A program made the position numbers and the translations under genes. Shown here one piece after another: positions 1 to 11,949 of a DNA stretch of 64,000 bases (position 1 is its first letter; each line of letters begins with the position of its first letter). The notes under the pieces were generated by a model, which had not been told where the DNA came from, did no database searches, and worked only from the letters and a program-made list of their open reading frames with translations. The stretch comes from Plutella xylostella (taxonomy: Eukaryota; Arthropoda; Insecta; Lepidoptera; Plutellidae): assembly GCF_932276165.1 (NCBI RefSeq), contig NC_063999.1, forward strand, positions 8,186,501 through 8,250,500, written 5' to 3'.

Positions 1-468
1 AATGAACAAAATTATTTAGTTACAATATAAATGTTTTTAAAAATATATTTCATAGTTATCACTTAGCTATTTAAAAGGATTTATTTACATACTTGTATCT
101 CCTTACTAATAACTTGTTTTTAAATTTGCTTTGTTAGGACACTTTTTTAAACTGTAAGGGTTAAATTAAGGTTAGTGAAAGAAGTAATTTCATGTTCATT
201 TAAGGTTGAGTCCACTTTACCAAGTGTTTTAAATTAACTTTTACGTATTTTCTGTCAATAAACCGTTGAAACATCTTGCCCAGTAAATATCCGAAGTAAA
301 TAATAAAATTTGCGAGCGAAACCGCCGTCGACGTAACTTTAACGTGTTTTAACGTTTTACATCAATTTAACGGACGCGACGAGCCGTTAAACGCTTTCCG
401 ATTAATTTGAACAATGAACCCCAGTTCCGATGATCACGGAAATAATTGTCAATTTGGTTAAAAAATAC

Positions 469-514
469 TCTCTGTCTCTCTCTATCTCTCTCTCTCTCTC
501 TCTTTCTTTCTTTC
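469..514. repeat. CT-rich microsatellite
   Basis: CTCTCTGTCTCTCTCTATCT and pure CT, ending in CTTT units. Confidence 0.9.
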
Positions 515-989
515 AGGATGTGTATCCCATGTGGGGGCATCTGCCTTCCTTCTTCTTCTCTCTTCGTTTGGCCCTGATACTATGTATGTAAAAAAAACAC
601 TGTTTAAGGGCCCGTACAGGGTGACCTGCCGCGCCAATTTTGGGTTTTCAATGCTCTTCACACAGCACACGCAGTGACACGCACACATGTAAGTTTGCAC
701 AGTGGGTCGATAAACTTTTACTCGCCAACTTTATTGACAATTATGTTCAAGTACATTTTGGGTGATTTTAGGGTAAGTAAGTATAATTCTTACTTACACT
801 GGTAGGCACCAGGAAAGAGTAGAAATTAATAGGGGTGCCAATTTACTCTATACTCGGAACCCGATTAGCTTTCTCAAACAAATGTGGTATTTACTTGTAG
901 AAAGGTAACTACAAGTATTAAAGTGTAGATAATAAGTTTCGGGCATCCTCCAGCCAACTGAACCCCGACGACAAAGCAAAGTAAATACA
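515..989. other. No gene seen (also 1-468)
   Basis: AT-rich DNA left and right of the CT microsatellite. No motif or repeat match within the window was noticed. Confidence 0.6.
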
Positions 990-1142
990 TAGTGTCGCAA
1001 AAGGGCTATACTAAGCCAAAAGGGGATGACTCAAGGAGTCATTCTGGACAACTTTTGTTCTACGAGATTTGCAAATTCGCGAAAAAAAATATTCGTTTTC
1101 CATGGTAAAAAGACACAGTCATGTCCAACAAAGTTTCTATTT
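990..1142 (+). mobile_element. CAGGGTGTTGC family, one-sided copy
   Basis: GTGTCGCAAAAGGGCTATAC, TAAGCCAAAAGGGGATGACT and GGAGTCATTCTGGACAACTT match the GGGGGTGACTC subfamily (compare 40358 and 62506). No right inverted end is seen. Confidence 0.65.
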
Positions 1143-1489
1143 TGATGTATGAGGTATTGTTAGAAGCGTATTGATGGCGCGATGGTTATGGGCTATGTGA
1201 CGTTCCATTAAAATGTACATAGCGCCCTCTAGAGGACATAACGTGATGATTGAAAAAATAATAATTCAACTTTGCCGTGTAAGGTATCAAATGAAAGAGC
1301 TTGATTTTCACATTACAAAAATATGCATATTGAAGGTATTTAAATAACAACACCAAAATTATTGAAATAAAAAATGATCATGAACTACTGACGTAAAATT
1401 TCATAAAATAAAAACAACTAAAAAGTTACAAATAAAAAAATACAATTATAAACAAACGAAAAACCCGACTGTACGCTAAAAACATGAAA

Positions 1490-1634
1490 ACAAGTCCCAA
1501 TGTTAATGGAAAGTATCGCAGGCGGGGAACAACTTGACCGCCACTCAAGGCCGTTTTCTAAGTAACATTCAGCTAAATGGTGAACCCTCTGCTGGTCCCC
1601 GCCTACGATACTTTCCATTAACATTGGGACTTGT
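1490..1634. mobile_element. Inverted-repeat element, ACAAGTCCCAATGTTAATGG arms
   Basis: Arms 1490-1528 and 1596-1634 are 39 nt with one mismatch, spacer 67 bp. It lies just upstream of the LINE fragment at 1727. Confidence 0.8.
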
Positions 1635-1726
1635 CAAGAAAACTCAACAGGGGTTTCCATACTAAAGTGAACAGGACTGAAAACCATCACACTTTTTACC
1701 TTTAAATTGTGCTAATTTTGTTCCGA

Positions 1727-2433
1727 GTGGGCATGCATGTCAACAGAGAAAAGACAAAGTCAATGCGAGTAATGACTGCGGACCGTACTCCATTTAAAAT
1801 CAACGGCCAATCAATTGAAGATGTTGACACCTTCACATACCTGGGAAGCAAAATCACACCAAATGGTGGAACTGACGAGGATATCGGCAACCGCATCAAC
1901 AAAGCCCGTGGAGCTTTTGCCATGTTAAGCCCAGTGTGGAGGTCTTCCGCATTCCGTCTCCAAACCAAGATCCGCCTGTTCAACGCGTGCGTAAATACCG
2001 TTCTCTTCTACGGTTGCGAAACTTGGAAGAAAACGGTTCAAACCACGAACAAGCTACAGGTTTTCGTAAACAGATGCTTACGCAGTATCCAAGGGATCCG
2101 TTGGTTTGACTTTGTCTCCAACGAGGAACTTTGGCGCAGAACACATCAAAAACCTGTAGCAGAAACCGTAAAAGAACGCAAATGGAGATGGATAGGACAC
2201 GTTCTAAGGCGTACTGAAGACGTCCCAAAGGAAGCGCTGACATGGCACCCCGAGGGCGGTAAACGAAGACTCGGCAGACCGCGAGAGACATGGCAGCGCT
2301 CTGTGAAAAAGGAAATGGGCCAGGCGGGGATGTCTTGGGCGGATGTCTCTGAGCTGGCCCAAGATCGTAAAGAATGGCGGCGCTTCACTTCGGCCCTTTG
2401 CTCCCCAGCGGAGATTGGGAATAAGTAAGTAAT
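1727..2433 (+). mobile_element. LINE fragment, reverse-transcriptase C-terminus
   Basis: An open frame from about 1709 to 2428 (no true ATG start; the first codon read is GTG) encodes the end of a non-LTR reverse transcriptase. The recognisable stretch begins VGMHVNREKTKSMRV, then TFTYLGSKIT, RKWRWIGHVLRR and GGKRRLGRPRETW, a C-terminal pattern seen in RTE-like and related LINEs. The palm domain with the catalytic aspartates is absent, so this is a severely 5'-truncated copy. It ends in AATAAGTAAGTAA at 2419-2433, a short tandem tail. Confidence 0.8.
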
Positions 2434-2434
2434 T

Positions 2435-4040
2435 TTGTTAGTTTTTCTGTTGAATTTTGTCCACCTTTTCTGATTGTTTTGGCCATATCTTGGTGATACC
2501 TAAATCGATTTGATATTGAAATATCTCATTTGAAAGCTTATAAGTTGACAATGTTTTTAAGCTGAAGTGCAAAAAAAATTGTTGTATGAAATTCTTTTTT
2601 AATTTAACTAATTTCTTTTTAGGTTTTGAATATTTTAAAAAAAATGTTTATCTATTTTGAGGTATTGTGTCTAATTTAAGTCAAATAATGCACATTTGAT
2701 TATTTTATTAAGTTTATTAAGATTTTACTAATTCAAAACAAACAAAAAAAGTATTGAAATATGGCTAGTTTTTTTATTTTCGGTTTTAAACATGAAATTT
2801 TGGCAAAAATTCAAAAAATCTTTAAATATTAAATATCTTAGAAATGGTTAAGTTTCGGATAATGCATTATAGGGTATAATCGACAGGAAATGCCTTCCTC
2901 TATCACCTCCTGAAAGGATCAGGTCTACTTACCAATAACCCTGTATACCGCTTTTTCAATACCTTTAAGTACATTTTTTGGTAGCAGCATAATATTTTTA
3001 CTTAATTTTAGGGTTTCGAACGTCAAAAGAAAAAAAGCAACCGCTATAGGATCTCTTTGTTGTCCGTCTGTCTGACTGACTGTCTGTCATCGCCCTTTTT
3101 CTCAGAAACGGGTAAAGATATCAAGCTGATATTTCGCATAGATGGGGAGTACCCCAAAAAAAATATTATGGTACTCCCTGTCCCACACAAGTAAATTGGG
3201 GCTTATATTTTTTCCAGTTATTTTGATGTGTATCCTTTTTTTTCTTTGTTTTGTATAAGTATTTGTTTCTTTTCTTTAAATCTGTATTTTTTTTTGTTGT
3301 TGCTGTCTATGTGTCGAATAAATGTTTTTTTTGTGGCTACTGTCTATAGAAGAAATTCCGTCATTGACAATTTTACGTTACGAATTTATTTTTATTTATT
3401 TTATTTTTATTTTTACATTTTCGTGGAGAACCAACAGCATTTTGTTAATAAATAATTATTACTTATGAACACATAACAACTTGATGCCATTAACAGAATG
3501 AACTTAGTAAACCCAGTAAACCTAACACATCCAGAGGAAAAATAAAATCTCTTTCTCTCTCTCTGAAAAACATACTTAATAGCCTAAACTCGATGCTTTT
3601 AGCTATTAACATCTTTGAAATAAAATTGAGCCACCACCGTGTTACTGCCCTCATCAGATCCTCACGAGACCATACCTCAACCAGCACCAAGAGACTGTAT
3701 TTTTGATCCCTAACCTAATGTTCGTGCGTATTGTCATCACTTAGATCCATTCGCTATATTCCTGCTCCTCATCAGACCTTTACGAGACTGTAATGTCACG
3801 AGAATATTGCACACTATCTAATTTAATTTAATGTATTGAATATACTGGAAGAATTATGCTTCCTCAATTTAAATCAAATTATGTTGGTGTCATAAAAGTT
3901 GAAAAAGTGCAATGACAACCAATGTGCAGTGATTTTGTATCTGTACACGATAAGATCGCGAGCTGTCAGTGCTGCCTAAACCGACGTGACCCTTCTTTGG
4001 AGGCCAGCGGCCAACTGAGTCAAACGTCACTTGTGTTTAT
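2435..4040. other. No gene seen; one repeat at 3030
   Basis: Very AT-rich with poly-A and poly-T runs. Two related words, CATCAGATCCTCACGAGAC (3652) and CATCAGACCTTTACGAGAC (3772), hint at an old duplicated repeat. No protein signal. Confidence 0.55.
3030..3200 (+). repeat. Interspersed repeat with CTGTCTGTCTGACTGACTG
   Basis: AGGATCTCTTTGTTGTCCGT, CTGTCTGACTGACTGTCTGT and TTCTCAGAAACGGGTAAAGA. A diverged relative is at 16508-16590 (AAGATCATTTTGTTGATCGT). Class unknown. Confidence 0.5.
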
Positions 4041-4042
4041 GA

Positions 4043-6974
4043 TTTTATAATACAGAAAGCCGCCATAGATATTTGTATGAAACTTGCTCTAATGAATGCG
4101 CTGCCTTATGTGTAGTCTATAAACCCCCACGAACTAACAAAACTATATTTACTGTAGAACTTCAAAAACATCTTAACGATTCAGCACTCCATAACAATAA
4201 TTTGTTAATTTTATTGGGTGACACTAACATCGATCTCAAGTTAAACACACCATTTAGGAACTCGTATTTTGACATGCTATCTGCTCTCGGTTTAATGTGT
4301 GGTATCTCCGATTATACTCGTATTGAAAAAAGAAAGGATACTATAACAAAATCATGTTTAGACCATATATTTACACGATGCCACACCTTAGAACCGTACA
4401 CAGCAGCAGTCGATACTGTACTGGCTGATCACCGAGTCACCTTGATTTGCTTTGACGGCCCATCGGTTCCCCATATACAGCGTGCACAAAAAATGAAGCC
4501 GGTGATCAATAAAAATATTCTTATTAAGGATTTAAAAACCGCAAATTGGGCTCAAACAAATAAAATGAATGACCCGGATTCTATCTATGATTTTATTAAA
4601 GACGCATTTGATCAAGCTTTAAAAAAATCCACTCATATAATAAAGTTTCATCGGAAAAAACGTAGTGATTTGCCATGGATTAATAATAATTTGATTAACC
4701 TATGTACCAAAAGGGATGAACTACACGGGCTATGGCGAAAAGATACAAATAACCACCAAAATCGACTGTTATATATTAAGGCTCGGAATAAAACTAACAA
4801 AGCAATTGAGTACTCTAGAAATAAATATTATAAAAATTTAATCACAGATAACTACTCTAACCCTAAAAAACTTTGGAAAATCATAAACACGATATGTGGC
4901 CGGGTATCCTCATCTATCGACCAATCAATCATCGATACATTTGGTTCTGCCAATATCACTACTTCCGAAATAGCAAACAAATTTGCAGATGAGTTTGATT
5001 CCTCTGTGAAGAAAATACTACCTAACTGTAATAGCGACCTTTTAAATAATAAATTTCCCTCGGAGCTCGAATCAGATTCAAGCATGCTACCTAAAAAAGC
5101 CACTTATCATAAAATAAAAAAAATACTTAGTAAGATTAATAGCCGAAAATCTAACGGTTTAGACAATATTAAAGTTAAAGACATCCAATCTATCAGTGAT
5201 AACATAACAATCGCCCTTGTTAATCTAATAAACACCAGCATCCAAACAGGTAAATATCCAGATAAACTAAAACAGGGATGCGTTAGACCAATATTTAAAA
5301 AAGGGAAGAAAACAAATCCTGGTGATTATCGACCGATTACCCTACTCTCATCAATTGATAAAATCGTAGAAAGATTCATAAGTGATCAAATCCATTCATT
5401 TTATGCTGATAATCATATCATCAATGAATCTCAATACGGCTTCCAACCAAAAAAGAGTGCCCCATCCCTTCTTTCAAAGTTCACGGATGATATTAATAGT
5501 GCGCTAAATGCCAAAAAAAATGTCCTTGCACTCTTCATTGATTTTTCTCGAGCTTTCGATACGTTGGACCACAAAAAATTACTTAAATCATTGAGTTATA
5601 CCGGAATCCGTGGACCCCTCCTAACATGGTGTAATGACTACCTAACAAATAGATCGTATCGCGTTAAGGTAGGGGATGACCTGAGTGAGCCTATTGAAAT
5701 CACGCAGGGAACGGCTCAAGGATCAGTTTTAGGGCCGCTACATTTTTTGGCCTATGTCAATAATATGAGCCACTTTTCTAATGAGTGTCAGCTTTACCAG
5801 TTTGCAGATGACACATGCCTTATATCAGCAGACCACAATATTGACGTTGCTTTAAATAATCTACAGGAGGACTTCAACAATATCAGTAAATGGTGCCACG
5901 ATGCAGGTTTAGTTCTCAACTCAATCAAAACCAAACTAATCAATATTCGATCCCCATACCTCAAAAGCGCCGAAACAGTGCCTAAACTAATCGCACATAC
6001 TCATGCATGTATGCATGACAATCGCGACATGTGCGACTGCCCGCACATTGAGGTTGTGAAGTCCCACACGTACCTCGGCCTGGTCATTGATAACAGATTC
6101 AACTGGGGGGCCCATGTACAACGAGTATGTGATAAGCTACGCGCCCTGCTCGCTAACTTCTATGTCATCAAAAACAGAATTCCCCATAAAACCAAAATCC
6201 TAATATACAAATCATTCTGTGAATCTACCATAAACTATGGTTTAACTAGCTATGGTCGCACATTTAAAACGTATCTTGACTCCATTTTTAAACTACAAGT
6301 ACGACTTCTAAAATTAATAGTACCAACTAAAATTAAAAACTCTTCCAAAAATGATGAAACCAAACTTTTCAAGTATTGTCAAACCCTTCCGGTATACACT
6401 AACGTTAACTTCATGCTTCTTAAAGAACAGTTTTTCAATACAAACATTCAACAAGAAATTAATCATCCTGTACAAACTCGACGCGTTACACAAAAGAAAC
6501 TGGTTACAACGCGAGCAAATAACTCGTACGGCGAGCGCACCAGCTCTTATCTTGTTCCGCGACTCATCAACAACCTACCCACCGACACAAGACAATCACT
6601 GACCCACTCAAATATTAGAATTAAACTTAAAAATTACTTTATGTCGACGCTCGAGTGATAAATTATTACTTAAGTACCTATATTGCTGCCTCAAAGTAAA
6701 AGGTAATATAAATTATATTTTACTTATACATACCTACCTACTTACGATATCTACATTTGTTGCTTGCTATGAATGTTAAGTACCTACCTAATTGAATCAT
6801 GTTATACAAACTTTCAAATAGATACCTACTAATAGACACAAGTTGTTAATTGTATATAAATTATAACGCAGAATGAAGGTGCTGCGCACAATCCTGCGAG
6901 GATTATTGTAGTATCTTTAAGCTTGTTTTTTCTTATGTATTTTACCTATAATTAAATAAATAAAATAAATAAAT
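4043..6974 (+). mobile_element. Non-LTR retrotransposon (LINE), 5'-truncated, intact RT frame
   Basis: Contains an 861-codon endonuclease/RT frame, about 300 bp of 3' UTR and a terminal AAATA-type tail (6952-6974). The endonuclease lacks its N-terminus, so the copy is 5'-truncated near 4043, where an in-frame TGA lies just upstream. The intact long frame suggests a young copy. The clade is jockey/CR1-like by eye. Confidence 0.85.
4073..6658 (+). CDS. LINE ORF2: partial endonuclease plus reverse transcriptase
   Basis: The frame is open from 4043; no ATG starts the conserved part, since position 4073 is a TTG. The frame encodes the C-terminal half of an apurinic-type endonuclease: LLGDTNIDL (phenylalanine of the usual GDFN replaced by threonine) and LADHRVTL, with the catalytic Asp-His pair. 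The reverse transcriptase follows with GDYRPITLLSSIDK, motif A LFIDFSRAFDTLDH, motif B GTAQGSVLGP, the catalytic FADD at residues 577-580 counted from 4073, and TYLGLVID. The C-terminal 200 residues are the usual LINE thumb-like region. There are no internal stops, so this ORF may still be translatable, but without a start region and with a truncated endonuclease it is unlikely to be autonomous. Confidence 0.85.
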   Translation: MYETCSNECAALCVVYKPPRTNKTIFTVELQKHLNDSALHNNNLLILLGDTNIDLKLNTPFRNSYFDMLSALGLMCGISDYTRIEKRKDTITKSCLDHIFTRCHTLEPYTAAVDTVLADHRVTLICFDGPSVPHIQRAQKMKPVINKNILIKDLKTANWAQTNKMNDPDSIYDFIKDAFDQALKKSTHIIKFHRKKRSDLPWINNNLINLCTKRDELHGLWRKDTNNHQNRLLYIKARNKTNKAIEYSRNKYYKNLITDNYSNPKKLWKIINTICGRVSSSIDQSIIDTFGSANITTSEIANKFADEFDSSVKKILPNCNSDLLNNKFPSELESDSSMLPKKATYHKIKKILSKINSRKSNGLDNIKVKDIQSISDNITIALVNLINTSIQTGKYPDKLKQGCVRPIFKKGKKTNPGDYRPITLLSSIDKIVERFISDQIHSFYADNHIINESQYGFQPKKSAPSLLSKFTDDINSALNAKKNVLALFIDFSRAFDTLDHKKLLKSLSYTGIRGPLLTWCNDYLTNRSYRVKVGDDLSEPIEITQGTAQGSVLGPLHFLAYVNNMSHFSNECQLYQFADDTCLISADHNIDVALNNLQEDFNNISKWCHDAGLVLNSIKTKLINIRSPYLKSAETVPKLIAHTHACMHDNRDMCDCPHIEVVKSHTYLGLVIDNRFNWGAHVQRVCDKLRALLANFYVIKNRIPHKTKILIYKSFCESTINYGLTSYGRTFKTYLDSIFKLQVRLLKLIVPTKIKNSSKNDETKLFKYCQTLPVYTNVNFMLLKEQFFNTNIQQEINHPVQTRRVTQKKLVTTRANNSYGERTSSYLVPRLINNLPTDTRQSLTHSNIRIKLKNYFMSTLE

Positions 6975-8221
6975 GAAGATTTGAGGGAAAAAAATTGCTC
7001 AAGTTTGGGATTAATTTACACAAAATAAGTGTGTGTTTATTAAAAAACAAGGTATTTAGCGCCTAGTCCAAGCCTTTAACTTTATAATATGATAAAAATC
7101 ATATGAAAATTCTTAATAATTACGACAAAGTTGTTACAATACGGGAGTGTGATTTTCTGGTTTTTCGTCATATTCTGAATTTTATTTACAGTTATCCATA
7201 ATCATTTACTTGAATTCGAATCATTCAGCACCTAGCTAGACTCTTCAGCAACTTGTGTGATTTTTTTCAAGGTTGTAGAGCATCGTTTACTACATAATTC
7301 TATGACAATGCCAACCCTCGATTCCCCCTTGCAGACCCTTAAATGAAGAATTCTTGTAAACTTACAGAAGGTTCTAGAGTATAATAAATTCCACTAATCA
7401 TAAGAAAATGGGAACTAAATATCAGTATTAATACGCATAAATTTACTTATTCAATAGAGAATGTTGCAAAAGTGTTATACTTCGGTAATTTTCGAAATTC
7501 GTGACCAAAATATGTTCACAATGACCCCCTGAGTCAACCCCTCAAATTATTTTTAATTTAACTGCAAGGCATACTTATCTTGGATCAAAGATCTTCGGAG
7601 GTTGCGATGACCTCTGTCTAGACCACAAAACCCTTTAAATAACTTTGCGGCTTTACTGGCCATTTCAAAGAAAACCCAATTTAAACTAAATTTAACTTCA
7701 AGACATTTAGGAGAAAATAATGGACAATAATAAAAATCATCATGATTGACCTTAACTTATTCAGGCTACTCAATTCCCTAGCCACTTGAATGTTCAGTGA
7801 CTAAAGAAACTTTAGCACGCTGTAGAAAATCCAAAAAATATAATATGGCACCCCTTTTCAGCTTAATATACCATTTTGCAACACCCTGTATAACAACTGA
7901 AATATCAGAGAAAGCCACAGATCAACTCGTAGCAAATAATCGATGACGTAAATTTTTATTCCCGCCATTGCGGCGCTCGTTAAAACAGAATCGAGGAATA
8001 AAAAAGTTGTAAACGTAAAACCAGCCATGATTAGTTCTTGACGCAAACAAGATGACGCAGGGAGCCGCGCGATCTCAGAATAATAACTTTTCTGTTTTTA
8101 TACATTTCGTTATGTGAAGTCATAGGCTTGTGTGAATAAGAAACTCAGGAAGTAGATTATTTTGTCCTCTAGTTACAGTTTGTAATAAAAAAGTACCGTT
8201 TGAATAAATTAAAAACAATAT
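6975..8221. other. No gene seen; decayed repeat pieces
   Basis: Contains the split CAGGGTGTTGC-family copy (7488-7888) and otherwise unassigned AT-rich sequence. Confidence 0.55.
7488..7888 (-). mobile_element. CAGGGTGTTGC family, interrupted minus copy
   Basis: The terminal TTTTGCAACACCCTG ends at 7888, with GGCACCCCTTTTCAGCTTAA just inside. Inner sequence (AATGACCCCCTGAGTCAACC) lies at 7520, about 300 bp away, so the copy is split by an insertion or is two fragments. Confidence 0.5.
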
Positions 8222-8365
8222 TGACGGTCGAATGGTGTAGTGGTTAGTGGCCCTGACTGCTATGCCGAAGGTCCCGGGTTCGATTCCCGGCTGGGGCAGA
8301 TATTTGTTTAAAGACAGATATTTGTACTCGGGTCTTGGGTGTTGATATTTATATTTCATATGTAT
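8222..8365 (+). mobile_element. tRNA-headed SINE, 3'-truncated
   Basis: GGTCGAATGGTGTAGTGGTT (A-box-like) and GGGTTCGATTCCCGG (B box) make a tRNA-like head at 8225-8297. A GATATTTG...GGTCTTGGGTGTT body follows. Four more heads lie at 10013, 31117 (minus), 34934 (minus) and 47405 (minus). It is not a functional tRNA because the 5' and 3' acceptor arms do not pair. Confidence 0.85.
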
Positions 8366-8916
8366 AAATTAAATTAATAATGAAATTAATATTAGTCACT
8401 GAGAAAAGTCCTTGCTGAGAACTAAAATAAGTCACTGTTTTTATTTGAATAACTATCATTAGGTAAACACTACCAGAACTATCATGAAGATAATACATAC
8501 TTTTTAATTCATAATATACGTTCATAAAAGTATAGGTACTGACTGTATTTCTCAGATAAAAAAACCTATGCAACCTATATTTTAAAATAAATAGGAATTT
8601 TATATTGCTTCACACGTCTCATTACACCTAGGCAGCCTAAGTGTACCTACATAATGCACGTAGGCTAGTAGATAGGAACAGTAGAGTGTAACCCCTGACG
8701 AGTTAGAACGAGTTTAATTTTATATGAGCCATGGCGAAGCAATTTTCTAGGGGAACAGAATGAAAGAAAGGGCGCCACTTGTTAAGTGAGTCACAGTTTT
8801 TGCACCTGCATTTTTTAACACGAAAGCACTGAAGGGTTACTCTATACCGACGAAAAAATTTACGAACGAGAGCTGTCTTATAGAGTCGTAGCTCGCACTA
8901 AGTTTTTCGCCATATA

Positions 8917-9080
8917 CAGGGTGTTGCAAAAAGGGTATACTAAGCCGAAACCTACATGTGCAGCATGGTATATCTAAGCCTGAAACTGAAATCAGAATTT
9001 GAAAATTCGCCAAAAAAAATTTTCATTTACCATAGAAACTTTGTTGGTCACGTGACTTTTTACTACGGGAAAAAAAAAAA
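8917..9080 (+). mobile_element. CAGGGTGTTGC family, CATGTGCAGCATG subfamily
   Basis: CAGGGTGTTGCAAAAAGGG opens the copy after TA. Then come TATACTAAGCCGAAACC, CATGTGCAGCATGG and TTGGTCACGTGACTTTTTAC. The right end is missing. Confidence 0.75.
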
Positions 9081-10012
9081 ATTCGCGATTATTTATATAT
9101 AACATAGATTTACAAAGTGTTCTCTTAGCCAAATCTTGAAATGACTTGTATTAGAAAAAAATGCCTCATTTCTAGCTTCCTTGAGATACTGTCGACCGGT
9201 TTATAAATACAAATGCTGTCACTCTCTGTAATTATCTTTTAGACGTGACATGAATTTTATCCCACAGGCAGCCATTACCCAGACATTGTGAACCAGGCCA
9301 TGAATCTTCAAAAGCCAAAGCTTTCTAGTAAATTATTAATTTAAAAGTACTTACCCCAACCTACACTTTATAAGGGCCCGACCACTCACTTACGGACCAC
9401 AACTCGATCGTATTTGTACACCTAAGCTCGGGATTCAAATTTATTACCCAAAGCCCGAGGGCAAAAAAGGATTGGATAAATAAGTAGAGGACAATTTATG
9501 TATGTAGCTGTACTAATTGTGTGTCACTAAGACTTGTATGTGGTCAATACAAATTTATAGTTATAAGTTACAAACGACTACGAAAACGAATATACTTACC
9601 TAAATGATGACAAAAAAGGGGAAAATAATAGTGTTAAGTACATTATTTGTTAGTCGCAAGCAATGCAAAAGTTACAAAAAAATATTAAATAGAAAAATGC
9701 TTCCTACCACTGTCTCAAATACATATCTAGAAGAAAAATGCCAGTCCTTGTGAATAACATTTTCTGTAACCTGTTTAATACGTGGTATTTGCATATGCAT
9801 AGGGATAAGGTAGTGGTAGGTACATGAATAGCTAAGCATAATGTACAAAGGTAACCCTTATCTGGCTTATGGCATATTCAATTATTCACAAACACGAATT
9901 CAGATTTTAAACATTAAACACCTAGCTTAGGACCTAGGTAATTAATTTTGAGTAAGTAATAGACCCGATTTCTGATTTGAGTAAATCTCGTAACTGCATC
10001 TAAACTTAATTT
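9081..10012. other. No gene seen
   Basis: Unassigned AT-rich intergenic DNA between two transposon copies; 8366-8916 is similar. Confidence 0.55.
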
Positions 10013-10258
10013 GACAATCGAATGGTGTCGTGGTTAGTAACCTTGACTCATATTCCGCAGGTCCCGGGTTAGATTCCCGGCCAGGACAGATATTTTTTAA
10101 AGATAGACTCTCGGGTATTGGATGTTAATATATTATTATGTATCTGTGTAGATAATATATCATCTACATACGACTACGATATTTACATAACAGGTTCTGC
10201 TTAGTTTGGGGTCGGTTGGCTATGTGTGAGATGTCCCCACATATTATTGTATTATGAG
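10013..10258 (+). mobile_element. tRNA-headed SINE, near full length
   Basis: Head with GGTGTCGTGGTTAG and GGGTTAGATTCCCGG (one B-box change). The body ends GTGAGATGTCCCCACATATT, matching the complement of the copy at 31117-31380. Confidence 0.85.
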
Positions 10259-10385
10259 TATTATTAAACTGATATTGCTATTAAGTAAGTACTAATCTAA
10301 TAACTAAATAAGCACATCATCTTTAGTCATAATGAAATTTCAATTACATAATCATATCAGTCATGTTCCAAATTTATAGGAACCA

Positions 10386-10592
10386 CTAAGGTCCGGGTCT
10401 CCTATTACGCCCCGTAGGTCGCGTCCAGCGTCACGCCGTAGGCCGCGTCACGATGCTCACTACATCTACGCGCCAACGTCGGCGTGTGAGGGAGACCGCA
10501 TCAGTACATTTCTATAGTGAGCATCGTGACACGGCCTACGGCGTGACGCTGGACGCGACCTGCGGCGTAAATAGGAGACCCAGGCCTAAGTG
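10386..10592. mobile_element. GC-rich palindrome
   Basis: Arms of about 79 bp (10386-10464 and 10514-10592), containing GGTCGCGTCCAGCGTCACGC and TCACGATGCTCACTA, mirror each other with a few mismatches. The spacer is about 50 bp. It is strongly CpG-rich in AT-rich DNA. No coding content. Confidence 0.85.
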
Positions 10593-10940
10593 AAGACACG
10601 ATATGAAACTCAAACTCCAGTTTAGTAGGTCAAGGCATCTATTTCGAATGTAGGTAACAATTAACATACCAACAGAGGGAGGTACATTATAGAAAAGCTT
10701 GCAGATTGTACACGACCAAAGTTTTTGAAGCGCAAGCAAGCCGACGAGTGGCCTAATTTATCAACCAAACAACAACTTGGCATAAAAAATTACTTGAAAT
10801 AAATTTGGCATAGCAGTAGTTGGATCTAAAAAGGGACCAAAAGCTAAAAAAGGTAACTCGGAGGGCCTTGGAAGACACGCGTTTTATTATAACTATTTTG
10901 AGTAGATTTTTTCAAGATTTGTACTGTCGTGATATACACT

Positions 10941-11179
10941 ACACTCACGGGCAATGAAAAAGTTCAAGTGAGAAAAGCACCACACTACTCCTATTAACGG
11001 AAAATCTAGCTTAATGACGCCTTCTACAACATTGAAGTACTTACATTTAACAAAGCATCAGGATTTTAACAACTAAAATAGTTAATATTTTGTTCAAATT
11101 TTGAACTAAATGTTGAAAAAATAGGGGTCGTTAGGTGTGGGTGTTTTGTGAGTGGAACTATTTCATTGCCCGTGAGTGT
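10941..11179. mobile_element. ACTCACGGGCAATGAAA inverted-repeat element, full copy
   Basis: Inverted ends ACACTCACGGGCAATGAAAA and TTTCATTGCCCGTGAGTGT. The inside has GCTTAATGACGCCTTCTACA and ACATTTAACAAAGCATCAGG. Related copies are at 13905, 30071-30518, 54863-54919 and 63862. Confidence 0.83.
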
Positions 11180-11649
11180 TAAAACTTATATTATTATGTT
11201 GCGATTAACAAAGCAATAACCAAGTCCTTTACCTTAACAATACTTTGTGGTCATGCGAGCTGGTTACCGGATCGTATCACTTAAATATACCTGAAACAAC
11301 CAAGATATATAACATAGGTAAATAAGTATTAAGTTGAAATATTTTATTTATAATATACATTGTGCGCTTCACTAGTAGTTATATAGTTTTGCACCTAGCC
11401 AAACTCACGAAATATTAACCCTCATAGAAAAAAGAGGGGTGTCATAATTTTAAGTGTACTTTTGTGTAACTGTGTGTGTCTGTGTGTGTATCTGTCTGTA
11501 TTTGAGTATTTCCTAAACAGCGGAACCGAATTTCATTTTGTTATTTTAGGGTTATGCCACCCCGAGTGTTCTTAGCTATGTTTTATGAAAATCAGTTCAG
11601 CTGTTCATAAATTATACGACTATTAGTATTGCATTCTTGGGATGCAGCC

Positions 11650-11718
11650 TATATATATTTATAAATAGATATAATAAATATATATATTTATAAATAGATA
11701 TAATAAATATATATATTT
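11650..11718. repeat. 29-bp AT-rich tandem repeat
   Basis: ATAAATAGATATAATAAATA recurs at a 29-bp spacing (11661 and 11690), a little over two units. Confidence 0.75.
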
Positions 11719-11949
11719 ACCCGCACCAATTATAGGCAGAACTCATTTCTTCTGAGAGCATCCAGCGGTTTTAACGAGTTGTCAAATGCAAATGTTGATT
11801 TAGATTTATTTTGTAGCCAAGTAGGATTAATTAACTATAGTTTTACGGAGAGTTTTAGCTCATCTGTTTTGTTGAGCGAATAATTTGTGCGAGCTGTATT
11901 TCTGCTCAATAAGAACTTATTTTAACTTATTTTTACTAACATATGTGTG

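Noticed and set aside
8225..8297. Possible functional tRNA gene
   Set aside because: A and B boxes are good but acceptor arms do not pair, and the same unit with a common body recurs at four other places; it is a SINE head.
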